Positions 18,859 to 25,581 of a stretch of DNA of 34,017 bases are shown piece by piece. Under the pieces are notes generated by a model. The model did no database searches. It worked only from the letters and a program-made list of their open reading frames with translations, and was not told the origin of the DNA. How positions within the stretch are numbered: position 1 is the first letter of the stretch; each line of letters opens with the position of its first letter. The DNA lies in IMG/VR virus record IMGVR_UViG_3300000115_000023, positions 15,810 through 49,826 of that record. The stretch is one strand, 5' to 3'. The stretch is from a virus. A program made the position numbers and the translations under genes.

Positions 18859-19363
18859 CGGTGTCTTCGTATTGTTCCCATGTATGCTGATTAACCCATG
18901 TCTGTAGCATCTGCATATAACCAAGACTGTTGTTGCTCTTACGAAACTCTAGTTCGTATTCCAAGCACTTAACAATCTTGTTATGCTTTGCTACATTCTT
19001 CCCAATAACACGATGGTATGCCTTCTTCGCTTTTTGATTATTACGAGCGTCAGCATCCTTAGCGCGTAGAACACGCACGTTACCATTAGTGTATACCTTG
19101 AGAGGAAAATGGGAGAGAAGCTCTGACCACATGCGGTCAAAAGAATCCTCGATTGTCTCGATGAACTTCTGACGTACAATGTCGTCTTCTGGCCTCTCTC
19201 CCAACTTAATCAGTCCCTTCGATTGAAGGTCCTCGGTGTTTGGCTTGATAGATATAATCTTAATTACATCATAAGCTTTGGCATGCAAGAGATACAAATA
19301 TACAAAGTCATCAGCACTTATTCCAAGATCGTTAAGAATATCTGTATCAATTTCTATATGCAT
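18809..19363 (-). CDS. Unknown replication-module protein, possibly helicase-associated
   Basis: 184 residues, not assigned to a family. The N-terminus (ISADDFVYLYLLHAKAYDVI, then LQSKGLIK) has the rhythm of a winged-helix domain. The middle is rich in charged helices (RQKFIETIEDSFDRMWSELL) and the C-terminus ends in a basic tail (ERRITRKL). Lying directly upstream of and overlapping the DnaB-type gene, it could be a helicase loader or replisome adaptor (inference). It starts at an ATG that overlaps the Myb-like gene's stop by one base. Confidence 0.8.
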   Translation of the reverse strand: MHIEIDTDILNDLGISADDFVYLYLLHAKAYDVIKIISIKPNTEDLQSKGLIKLGERPEDDIVRQKFIETIEDSFDRMWSELLSHFPLKVYTNGNVRVLRAKDADARNNQKAKKAYHRVIGKNVAKHNKIVKCLEYELEFRKSNNSLGYMQMLQTWVNQHTWEQYEDTDVGKTTEQERRITRKL

Positions 19364-19749
19364 TACTTGTCTGTAAACATAATTGTAATCTCAATACCCA
19401 CGTTGGGCATCTTGAACGACATCTGTCTAGGAGAATTAGCCTTAGGAACATCTATAACCTTGGTTACTTCTGTCTTAGAGGCTTTGGGCTTCGGGACACT
19501 ACTAGTCTTCACTATATAACCCTCTCTCTCTAGTCTCCTTGTGGCTATCCCTGCACCTTTGCACCTTATCTCGTACTCTTTGTACAGTCTACCTTTTACA
19601 GCCCACACTGTTCTACCGGGAGGAAGCTCAGCTTTCTTGACGTTTGATATATCCATCTTATTCTCACCTGTAGTATACTTGTGATATATCTTCAGACACT
19701 GCTCTTCCTCTTCAGCAGTCCAAGGGCCAGTCTTCATTACGACAGCCAT
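19363..19749 (-). CDS. Myb/SANT-like DNA-binding protein, copy 1
   Basis: 128 residues. GPWTAEEEEQCLKIYHKY near the N-terminus and VWAVKGRLYKEY (about 48-59) resemble the first and third helices of a Myb/SANT-like tryptophan-cluster domain. The C-terminus (MPNVGIEITIMFTDK) resembles the end of the neighbouring gene (LMGKTITVIFKD), so the two look like tandem paralogues. The stop of the upstream gene and this start share a base. It may be a transcription regulator or replication accessory. Confidence 0.75.
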   Translation of the reverse strand: MAVVMKTGPWTAEEEEQCLKIYHKYTTGENKMDISNVKKAELPPGRTVWAVKGRLYKEYEIRCKGAGIATRRLEREGYIVKTSSVPKPKASKTEVTKVIDVPKANSPRQMSFKMPNVGIEITIMFTDK

Positions 19750-20102
19750 CAGTCCTTGAAGATTACAGTTATAGTCTTACCCATGAGATTGAAGGTAGCT
19801 TTCTTAGCACCTTTCTCTCTAAGGTTGACACACATCTGTTCCAAAGATGTTGAGGTTTGCACAGGTACTTCGTACTCTACGTCTACAAGTGACAGAGAGC
19901 ATACCTCTTTATGCATTTCCTTCTTAAGAAGTGACCACTTGTTCTTGACAGAGCTGAGTGTTCTCTTGTTCTTCTTAACTATAGGAAGTCTTGTAGCCAA
20001 AGAGCATGCTTGGTGCACACTTCTACCTTTAGAAAGAGAAGACTTTATTGACTTGAATACTTCTTCCTTCTCTTCTTGTGTCCATGAATTGTAATTAGGC
20101 AT
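19749..20102 (-). CDS. Myb/SANT-like DNA-binding protein, copy 2
   Basis: 117 residues. SWTQEEKEEVFKSIKSSLSK (6-25) and RTLSSVKNKWSLLKKEM fit a Myb/SANT-like trihelical domain with the conserved tryptophans, separated by a Ser/Ala-rich linker. The final strand is similar to that of copy 1. It overlaps the SF2 helicase stop by 8 bases. The likely role is DNA binding, with target unknown. Confidence 0.75.
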   Translation of the reverse strand: MPNYNSWTQEEKEEVFKSIKSSLSKGRSVHQACSLATRLPIVKKNKRTLSSVKNKWSLLKKEMHKEVCSLSLVDVEYEVPVQTSTSLEQMCVNLREKGAKKATFNLMGKTITVIFKD

Positions 20103-21279
20103 TGTTTAAAATTGATGTGAGGTCTTCACGTTTGACATTACTGAGAGTTTTCGTGGCACTCTCTAACCACTTTTCTTCTTGTGAGTTTGGGACATACAGG
20201 ATATAGATTCTACCCCGCTTCCCTTCTTTGAACCTGATAAGTCGACCCACACGCTGTATCATAGACAACGTCTTAGACTCTAGACCTGCGATGATACCGA
20301 CTCCTACGTCAGGTACATCAAAGCCTTGATTCAAAGCTTTAGTAGAGCACAGTACACTTGTAGTAGACTCATTGAACGTTTTAAGAATCTTCTTTCGTTC
20401 TGAAATAGTCTTCTTAGAGTGATACGCCGCGCCTCCAAGCTTGTCAGCCATCAGATTAGTAAACTCGTTAGTACCACCGAAGGTCAATATCTTCTCTTTG
20501 GTGTGATAGTCAGCAATTTGCTTTGCTGCATCAAGTTTATTCTCTGCATGCTGAACGACTTGCTTGCGCTCTCTAATAGCTCTAAAGAACTGAGCTGCTG
20601 CACCTTTGTCACCAGGCGCACCGTTGAGTATAGCTTGAGCCTGTTTGAATGCATCAAACCCACCAAGCTTGTACTTCATCTGCACAAACAAGTTGTTGGC
20701 TTTCTTGTATTCTGCTTTCTCTTCCTCTGTCATCTCCACAGGTATACATATGATATCGTAAGGAGCCACAAGACCTAGTTCCACACATCTATCAAGGGTG
20801 ATAGTGTATGCAGTAGGTGCTAGTACCCTTAGCAATACTTTGTACTCTTCCTCTTCAGGTAAAGTAGCAGTCATACATAAAAGCTTATCGTATTTGTTCT
20901 TGGTGAAGAACTCACGATATACTGGGCTCAATCCTAAATGAACCTCGTCACATACAACGATGTCATAGTGTTGATTCTCAAGCTTGTGAGCTGATTGATA
21001 GCACAGTATCTCTACACGTGGGAGTATGTCATCATATCCCCACTTGATAAACTCTAGCCTAAACTGATCTTGCAGCTGTACAGTAGGGACAAGCACAAGT
21101 GCTTTACCCCCATCTTTTACTGCAAAGTTTACTGCTAGTACCCCACAGCGAGATTTACCAAAGCCAGTACCGGCAATAATAGAGCCAGTACAACCTTTGT
21201 GAAACCATGCATTGAGTGCCTTTCGTTGCTGTTCATCTTTTGTTTTAATCGTTTGGGTTTTCATCTGTAAGTTCTCCAT
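20095..21279 (-). CDS. SF2 DNA helicase (DEAD/DEAH-type, UvsW/RAD25-like)
   Basis: 394 residues. Motif I is AGTGFGKS (36-43), motif II DEVH (111-114), motif III TAT (137-139), and motif VI QRVGRLIRF near residue 340. A region between the two RecA lobes (EEEKAEYKKANN and onwards) is helical. The compact layout resembles UvsW/RAD25-type phage helicases that remodel branched DNA and stalled forks. A second ATG at 21264 is possible. The start overlaps the upstream small gene by 35 bases. Confidence 0.92.
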   Translation of the reverse strand: MENLQMKTQTIKTKDEQQRKALNAWFHKGCTGSIIAGTGFGKSRCGVLAVNFAVKDGGKALVLVPTVQLQDQFRLEFIKWGYDDILPRVEILCYQSAHKLENQHYDIVVCDEVHLGLSPVYREFFTKNKYDKLLCMTATLPEEEEYKVLLRVLAPTAYTITLDRCVELGLVAPYDIICIPVEMTEEEKAEYKKANNLFVQMKYKLGGFDAFKQAQAILNGAPGDKGAAAQFFRAIRERKQVVQHAENKLDAAKQIADYHTKEKILTFGGTNEFTNLMADKLGGAAYHSKKTISERKKILKTFNESTTSVLCSTKALNQGFDVPDVGVGIIAGLESKTLSMIQRVGRLIRFKEGKRGRIYILYVPNSQEEKWLESATKTLSNVKREDLTSILNNA

Positions 21280-21496
21280 CTAATATTTCTTGTTGCAGAT
21301 TTCTAACGAAATCTATGTCAGGCTTCTCTAAATCGTACTCCATCTTGATGATGGTCACACTAGGAGGTGTACCTGGGTTACCACTACCATCAGGGTAATG
21401 GTTTACTCTTGCCTCTCCGGGATCAAATTCATATTCAATCTTCAATGTTCCCGTCCCCAGTTCCGTGTCCAACTGATCTTCCCATCTTTTTGTCAT
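21245..21496 (-). CDS. Small conserved phage protein
   Basis: 83 residues, acidic. EFDPGEARVNHYPDGSGNPG (23-42) followed by TPPSVTIIKMEYDLE is a pattern I associate with small phage proteins of unknown function. The C-terminus is an acidic helix. It overlaps the upstream coiled-coil gene by 62 bases and the downstream helicase by 35 bases, each in a different frame, which supports it as a compact real gene in a crowded operon. Confidence 0.7.
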   Translation of the reverse strand: MTKRWEDQLDTELGTGTLKIEYEFDPGEARVNHYPDGSGNPGTPPSVTIIKMEYDLEKPDIDFVRNLQQEILDGELTDENPND

Positions 21497-21641
21497 ATCT
21501 CATTTCATTTTGAATTACTATTAGTCTAACGACTTGTCGCTTGAGTGAAGACAAGTCTTTGCGTTGGACTGCTATCTGAGCCTCTAACAGTTCTGACTTG
21601 GCTTCTAAGACTCGGAGGGAGTCCTTTGTGTTCGAATCCAT
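21435..21641 (-). CDS. Small coiled-coil protein overlapping the DnaA-like gene
   Basis: 68 residues. LRVLEAKSELLEAQIAVQRK continues into a heptad-patterned helix (about 9-45), then a Gly-rich tail. Its first 116 bases overlap, in another frame, the end of the DnaA-like gene, whose tail there looks low in structure. The coil reads more like a real protein than the overlapping tail does. The function is unknown; coils of this kind often act in oligomerisation. Confidence 0.6.
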   Translation of the reverse strand: MDSNTKDSLRVLEAKSELLEAQIAVQRKDLSSLKRQVVRLIVIQNEMRYDKKMGRSVGHGTGDGNIED

Positions 21642-22020
21642 GTTTAGTTAGTTTAGATTCTGCTTCTTCTAAGCATTTGTGATAAATCTGGTAAAAAGAC
21701 CTGTCCACTTTGAGCAGGTCTTGGGTGGTTTTAACGTGATGTATTACAGTAGAATGATGCCTATTCATGACCTTACCTATAATCTTGAGCCTGTGCCATA
21801 AGAGCTCTCTAGATATAGAGGAGAATATCATTCTAGCTGTTACTATGTCATTTGATTTATGCTTAGAGGAGAACTCTTGCTCAGTAACTTGAGTGTAGTG
21901 AAGTACTACACCTAGTACACAACTGAGCTCACCTTTCTCGTAAGTATTAACCATGACGATTTCTTGCCGCTGCTCGTAACCGAGACCAGCAAATGTTTGA
22001 GGGTGTACTACATGCTTCAT
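21526..22020 (-). CDS. DnaA domain-IV-like DNA-binding protein
   Basis: 164 residues. Residues about 57-110 (VTARMIFSSISRELL, then IGKVMNRHHSTVIHHVK) match the helix-turn-helix and HSTVIH-type signature of DnaA domain IV, which binds DnaA boxes. No AAA+ P-loop is visible, so this is a stand-alone DNA-binding domain and might mark a phage origin or act as a regulator. The last 35 or so residues overlap the coiled-coil gene and may be non-essential. The ATG lies 16 bases after the tRNA(CAU) 3' end. Confidence 0.75.
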   Translation of the reverse strand: MKHVVHPQTFAGLGYEQRQEIVMVNTYEKGELSCVLGVVLHYTQVTEQEFSSKHKSNDIVTARMIFSSISRELLWHRLKIIGKVMNRHHSTVIHHVKTTQDLLKVDRSFYQIYHKCLEEAESKLTKHGFEHKGLPPSLRSQVRTVRGSDSSPTQRLVFTQATSR

Positions 22021-22036
22021 AAATTTTAGGGATGTG

Positions 22037-22109
22037 TGCGCCTGGTAGGACTTGAACCTACGACCTGCCGATTATGAGTCGGATGCTCTAACCACTGAGC
22101 TACAAGCGC
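22037..22109 (-). tRNA. tRNA with CAU anticodon (Met or Ile2)
   Basis: It folds as a 73-base cloverleaf: acceptor GCGCTTG/CAGGCGC, D-stem GCTC/GAGC with loop AGTGGTTA, anticodon loop CTCATAA, T-arm GTAGG TTCAAGT CCTAC and discriminator A. No CCA is encoded. The D-arm and loop resemble bacterial tRNA-Ile2 (lysidine-modified CAU) as much as elongator tRNA-Met; identity cannot be settled by eye. The anticodon stem has a T-C mismatch at 27-43. Confidence 0.93.
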
Positions 22110-22113
22110 ATAG

Positions 22114-22141
22114 AAAAGGCCACTCAACGTTTTGAGCGGCC
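22114..22141 (-). terminator. Hairpin terminator upstream of tRNA(CAU)
   Basis: GGCC-CTCAA and TTGAG-GGCC pair around CGTT with one A/C mismatch (22118-22141). On the minus strand it is followed by TTTT, ending 5 bases before the tRNA 5' end. It could terminate partly and/or help expose the tRNA 5' end. Confidence 0.65.
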
Positions 22142-22157
22142 TTCTAATCGGGTTATG

Positions 22158-22182
22158 AAAAAACTAATTGGCGTAGGTCGCC
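22158..22182 (-). terminator. Weak terminator after small membrane-protein gene
   Basis: On the minus strand GGCG (22179-22182 complement) pairs with CGCC over a 5-base loop. Six bases later comes a TTTTTT run (complement of 22158-22163). The stem is short, so this is tentative. Confidence 0.4.
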
Positions 22183-22187
22183 ACCCT

Positions 22188-22364
22188 TTATTCTTTGGGA
22201 GTCTTAATACGATCTTTGATAATCATATTAAGAAGTGAATCGATGTACCCAAATACTTGGTTATCCTTCTCCGTAGGAGTGAGGTTAACAATCAATTTTG
22301 CGAATGCCATTACTCCGACGATCAACTCGGCAATGTTATTCATGATAAATGCTGAAATGTCCAT
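22188..22364 (-). CDS. Small single-pass membrane protein, holin-like candidate
   Basis: 58 residues from the ATG at 22364. ISAFIMNNIAELIVGVMAFA (3-22) continues into KLIVNLTP and forms one membrane helix, followed by a polar stretch and a basic tail (IIKDRIKTPKE). The LTPTEKDNQVFGYID segment is reminiscent of small phage membrane proteins near lysis genes, but no holin family is certain, and the amidase is far away at 29297. It has its own TATATTTG promoter-like site and lies between two tRNAs. Confidence 0.65.
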   Translation of the reverse strand: MDISAFIMNNIAELIVGVMAFAKLIVNLTPTEKDNQVFGYIDSLLNMIIKDRIKTPKE

Positions 22365-22382
22365 AACAAATTTGTTTAAGTA

Positions 22383-22390
22383 CAAATATA
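22383..22390 (-). promoter_or_regulatory. Candidate Bacteroidota-type -7 element (TATATTTG)
   Basis: The minus strand reads TATATTTG, matching the TAnnTTTG -7 consensus of the Bacteroides primary sigma factor, 18 bases before the ATG at 22364 and just after tRNA-Arg. A clear TTTG at -33 is not seen, so this is inference from position. Confidence 0.4.
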
Positions 22391-22404
22391 TACAAACATT
22401 TTTG

Positions 22405-22478
22405 TACTCCCGGCGGGACTCGAACCCACAACCTACAGCTTAGAAGGCTGTTGCACTATCCGGTTGTGCTACGGGAGC
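22405..22478 (-). tRNA. tRNA-Arg (UCU anticodon)
   Basis: A 74-base cloverleaf: acceptor GCTCCCG/CGGGAGT (G1-T72 wobble), D-stem GCAC/GTGC with GG in the loop, anticodon stem ACAGC/GCTGT with loop CTTCTAA, T-arm GTGGG TTCGAGT CCCGC and discriminator A. No CCA is encoded. It reads AGA (and AGG by wobble), codons that the neighbouring phage genes use freely. Confidence 0.95.
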
Positions 22479-22485
22479 TACCTGA

Positions 22486-22737
22486 TTACTTCTTAGGCTT
22501 CAGCCTTGTCTCGAGCTGAAACTTAGTGTAATCAATCGTAGTGATCTTGGTGATGATATAAATCTTCTTGTTCCCCTCGAACTCAGTCTCCTCAAGCTTC
22601 ATCTCATCCCCAATACGCTTAGTATACGTAGGCTGCTTAAGACCATCACGGATAGTCTCGTACAAACCTGCGTGAGCACCGTCATTGTCTTCAATAGAGA
22701 AGACAGCACCCATAATAGTATCAAATGTTTTCTTCAT
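22486..22737 (-). CDS. Small hypothetical protein after DNA polymerase
   Basis: 83 residues from the ATG at 22737, overlapping the polymerase stop by 4 bases (ATGA). KKTFDTIMGAVFSIEDNDG begins a mixed alpha/beta sequence, and the C-terminal half alternates as beta strands (KKIYIITKITTIDYTKFQLE) and ends in KPKK. No family recognised. Tight coupling to the polymerase suggests co-regulation and perhaps a replication accessory role. Confidence 0.75.
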   Translation of the reverse strand: MKKTFDTIMGAVFSIEDNDGAHAGLYETIRDGLKQPTYTKRIGDEMKLEETEFEGNKKIYIITKITTIDYTKFQLETRLKPKK

Positions 22738-24590
22738 TTTTCCCAAGTTTCTGAAATATTAGTGTCTGCTTTAAGCAAACCATTAGGTATAATCTTAAGA
22801 GCTGCTTTTTCCATCAGCTCTGTCATCTTAATTGCCCAGTCATCTGCTACCTCACTCTTGCAGATAGTATCTATCTGGTCGTGGACAGTCATTACAATCT
22901 TTACATCATTCTTCCAATTAGCTTGTATCTCATCATAGATATATATGAGAGCAAGCTTAGTCATGTCAGCACTAGATCCTTGGATAGGGGTATTCTTACT
23001 TGCTCGTTCAATACTACCGAGCTCAGTCATCATACTCCTGTCATTCCAAATCTTTGGGTACCAAGTATCAAAGTTCCTCCTGCGCTTGAACGGTGGCATC
23101 GTAATGATGTAACCGTGCTGCTTCCCAAAGTCACCAAGCTTCTGTAAGAATGACTTGATGTTAGGGAAGGCATTGAAGTACTTCTCAATCAACTGTTCAG
23201 CTTCTGACTTACTTATATTAAGTGTGTCAGCGAGCTTAAAGGGCCCCATTCCATATGCCAACCCGAAATTGATTGTTTTGATTGTTGTGCGAAGGGTCTT
23301 ACGAAGGTCGTCTCCAGCTTCCCTCCATCTTTGTTCAAATACGAGATCTGCACATACTCCATGCAAATCGGCTCCTTTTCTAAGAGCCTCGAGCCAAACT
23401 GGATCTCTACTTCCATATGCTATGACGTTTAATTCCTGTGAAGCGTAATCTGAGGAGACAAAGACCCATCCGGACGGAGCAACGAAACAGTTTCTAAAGG
23501 TATTATCACTGGGTATCTGCTGCATGTTCGGCTTGGAACTCGACACTCTCCCAGTATCCAAGATCTGTGAGAAATTTGTGTGGACTCTCCCATCGCAATT
23601 AATGTAGTTGAAGAACTTGGTACCGTAAGCTGAGGCAAGCTTTGTCCTTTCTTTATACAATATATATTCATCAATCAATTTGTGTTTGTACCTGTGTTTG
23701 CTGAGCTTCTTGCCGTTGACATCCTCAAGCTTGGGTACGAGTAATCTAAATAACTGTAAGGTTTGCATTGGGGAGCTCCAGTTTATGGAGGTCTTACGCA
23801 ATTCCTCTGCAGGAGTAAACATGTCGGCTTGTATAGGGGTAGCATACTTCACTTTTAGCAAAGGATGTTCCAATACAAGCTTATCTAAGTGTAACTCTTG
23901 CTCTCGTGCCAGCTTGACATTGTTTTCTGCCATAACTGTCCATTTGTCCTCATCAATCATGAGGCCCTCGTACTCTATCTCTGCAAATACCTTGACTACT
24001 TTGTTTTCGAGCTCGCTAACCATCTCAAGCCCAATCTCACGTAGCTGCTCTTTTTGAGCTTTCCATATGTCAATGAGATAGACAACATCCTTAGCACCGT
24101 AGGTAATTTGATCGACAGTAAACGGCGTTCCATGTAAGTTGACGAATTTATTTCTCGTTGTCTTGTCCAGAATGTCACCGCAATACCTCTCAACACAGTT
24201 GAGAAGGGAATAGCCGTAGTCTTGTTTACCACAATGAAGAACTCTCTCGGCCAAGTAAGTATCATATATGTTTTCAACCTCGATTCTTCCCCATCTCTTA
24301 ATAAACTTGTAATCGAACTTTGAGTTGTGGAAGATTTTGACGATGTCTTTATCTTCAAGTATTGCTCTAAGGGGTTCGAGGGAGGTGTCTCTTGCATCTA
24401 TTACGTATTGTCGGTTTTTGTCACCAATCTGAAACATAAGCAATTTCTTGCAGGTGAAGTCAAAGCCCTCGGTCTCAGTATCAACACCGAGGACTGACTT
24501 CCCACTACAATATGACACGCACTCCTCAATCGTCGCCGTCTGGACCTCGTTCAGCAAACTCGTTTGACCTACTAATCTTATCGTTTTCAT
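22734..24590 (-). CDS. DNA polymerase, family A, with 3'-5' exonuclease
   Basis: 618 residues. Exonuclease motifs: DTETEG (37-42), HNSKFDYKF (88-96, Asp93) and YGAKDVVYL (164-172, Asp168). Polymerase motifs: A, DYASQELNV (381-389, with Ala-Ser in place of the usual Ser-Gln spacing but Glu kept); B, the O-helix R434-x3-K438 leading to NFGLAYG (441-447); C, VHDQID (569-574), with Gln where Glu is usual. There is no 5'-nuclease domain; the separate FEN gene supplies that. This is the replicative enzyme of the phage. It overlaps the upstream small gene by 65 bases. Confidence 0.96.
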   Translation of the reverse strand: MKTIRLVGQTSLLNEVQTATIEECVSYCSGKSVLGVDTETEGFDFTCKKLLMFQIGDKNRQYVIDARDTSLEPLRAILEDKDIVKIFHNSKFDYKFIKRWGRIEVENIYDTYLAERVLHCGKQDYGYSLLNCVERYCGDILDKTTRNKFVNLHGTPFTVDQITYGAKDVVYLIDIWKAQKEQLREIGLEMVSELENKVVKVFAEIEYEGLMIDEDKWTVMAENNVKLAREQELHLDKLVLEHPLLKVKYATPIQADMFTPAEELRKTSINWSSPMQTLQLFRLLVPKLEDVNGKKLSKHRYKHKLIDEYILYKERTKLASAYGTKFFNYINCDGRVHTNFSQILDTGRVSSSKPNMQQIPSDNTFRNCFVAPSGWVFVSSDYASQELNVIAYGSRDPVWLEALRKGADLHGVCADLVFEQRWREAGDDLRKTLRTTIKTINFGLAYGMGPFKLADTLNISKSEAEQLIEKYFNAFPNIKSFLQKLGDFGKQHGYIITMPPFKRRRNFDTWYPKIWNDRSMMTELGSIERASKNTPIQGSSADMTKLALIYIYDEIQANWKNDVKIVMTVHDQIDTICKSEVADDWAIKMTELMEKAALKIIPNGLLKADTNISETWEK

Positions 24591-24753
24591 GCTTCATGAA
24601 TATTAGTACCTGTTTAGCATCCATTATCGAATAGATACGGCCACGGAAATTAATACGGTCAGAGTTAAGTCTAACAGCCTTCTTGATGAGAACATCAAGG
24701 TCTTTCATTCCATCATCTTGCATGATGACGAATATTTCTTTCATTCTACCCAT
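24526..24753 (-). CDS. Small hypothetical protein overlapping polymerase start
   Basis: 75 residues (a second ATG at 24744). It contains an alpha/beta core, EIFVIMQDDGMKDLDVLIKK then INFRGRIYSIMDAKQVLIFM, and an acidic tail (GPDGDD). No known family. The last 65 bases lie in the polymerase coding region in another frame, and the start shares a base with the stop of the upstream gene, so these three genes form one translational chain. Confidence 0.65.
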   Translation of the reverse strand: MGRMKEIFVIMQDDGMKDLDVLIKKAVRLNSDRINFRGRIYSIMDAKQVLIFMKHENDKISRSNEFAERGPDGDD

Positions 24754-24992
24754 CAGGTATCATCGTTTACAGATTCCCAAAACTTAGGTGAAGTACCAGA
24801 GATTAAAAACTCTCTGTCTTCACTGCTAAGACTAATAAGACCAGTTTTTTGTATAGGCTGGCCACTCCTCTTCCATTCTTTGTAGTCTACAGTTCTAAAT
24901 GGTGATGTTTTATACTCTGTTTTTGTAAAAACACACTTACCAGTAGCTATAGACTTACCATCACCAATCATTTTTACTTTGTAATGTGGCAT
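24753..24992 (-). CDS. Small hypothetical protein
   Basis: 79 residues, basic in the first half and polar throughout. The repeating Lys/Thr/Tyr pattern (KCVFTKTEYKTSPF) suggests beta strands. No membrane segment or known motif. It overlaps the end of the DUF1287 gene by 19 bases and the next gene by 1 base. Confidence 0.6.
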   Translation of the reverse strand: MPHYKVKMIGDGKSIATGKCVFTKTEYKTSPFRTVDYKEWKRSGQPIQKTGLISLSSEDREFLISGTSPKFWESVNDDT

Positions 24993-25489
24993 TTGTATCT
25001 GTATATTTTGTGAATAGTGAATGTGTGAGGGTACACATTGGCTCTTTGTCCTACACCACAGTTGTGCATGACCTTGCCATTTAGTGTGACCACACCTACA
25101 TGATTTTTGCTATTAGGCATAATCCACCAAATAACATCTCCTGGTTGAGCTTCATCAACTATCTCCCAATCAGGAGAGTCTTTGAAATAAGCACACATGT
25201 TAGGCACTCTCCTGTGATCAATGTTTGTATCAGTTTTTAATCCTTTAGATTTTCTATGATTGTACACCTCAACTTGAAGGTCAATCCCAATCTTACGTAG
25301 AGTACGTATAACTACATCAGTGCATACTCCTCTGCGAGAGTCTACATCTCCATTAGGGAATGGGATGCTAACATATCCTGGGTCGTAGACTACAAACATC
25401 TTTAAAGATTCTGCTGCAACTGCTATGTCTGAGTTGCAAGTAGGACTAACGAATAAAACAGTAGAGATTATAAGAATTGCATGTATCAT
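24974..25489 (-). CDS. DUF1287 family protein (NlpC/P60-like peptidoglycan hydrolase candidate) with signal/anchor
   Basis: 171 residues from the ATG at 25489. Residues 1-18 (MIHAILIISTVLFVSPTC) form a hydrophobic signal or signal-anchor. The rest matches DUF1287: VYDPGY, FPNGDV, then GVCTDVVIRTLRKIGIDLQ (54-72), NIDHRRVPNM (89-98), PGDVIWW (116-122), NHVGVV (129-134) and MHNCGVG (141-147). Cys56 and His130 would be the catalytic pair of a papain-like NlpC/P60 fold (inferred). It may act on the cell wall during lysis, release or superinfection control. It lies behind a large hairpin and so may be set apart from the upstream gene. Confidence 0.82.
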   Translation of the reverse strand: MIHAILIISTVLFVSPTCNSDIAVAAESLKMFVVYDPGYVSIPFPNGDVDSRRGVCTDVVIRTLRKIGIDLQVEVYNHRKSKGLKTDTNIDHRRVPNMCAYFKDSPDWEIVDEAQPGDVIWWIMPNSKNHVGVVTLNGKVMHNCGVGQRANVYPHTFTIHKIYRYKCHITK

Positions 25490-25507
25490 GGTAACAAGTA
25501 TTAAGAT

Positions 25508-25550
25508 GTAAGAGCAGTGCCCCACCTACCAGGGGCACTATAGCTCTTAC
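25508..25550. terminator. Large stable hairpin between the 199-residue gene and DUF1287 gene
   Basis: GTAAGAGC-AGTGCCCC (25508-25523) pairs with GGGGCACT-ata-GCTCTTAC (25532-25550): 16 bp with a 3-base bulge and an 8-base loop. There is no clear U-tract, so it may be a terminator, an RNA-processing site or an mRNA stabiliser for the upstream gene. Confidence 0.6.
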
Positions 25551-25581
25551 TGCATTTTAACATTGGTAGGATTTGTCAGAA

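Noticed and set aside
19294-19301. A third TATATTTG match on the minus strand
   Set aside because: It lies inside the coding region of the 184-residue gene far from any start; probably chance.
19681-20094. Long plus-strand frame opposite the Myb/SANT-like genes
   Set aside because: It is antisense to a well-supported gene and its translation is low-quality and Ser/Leu-rich; a shadow frame.
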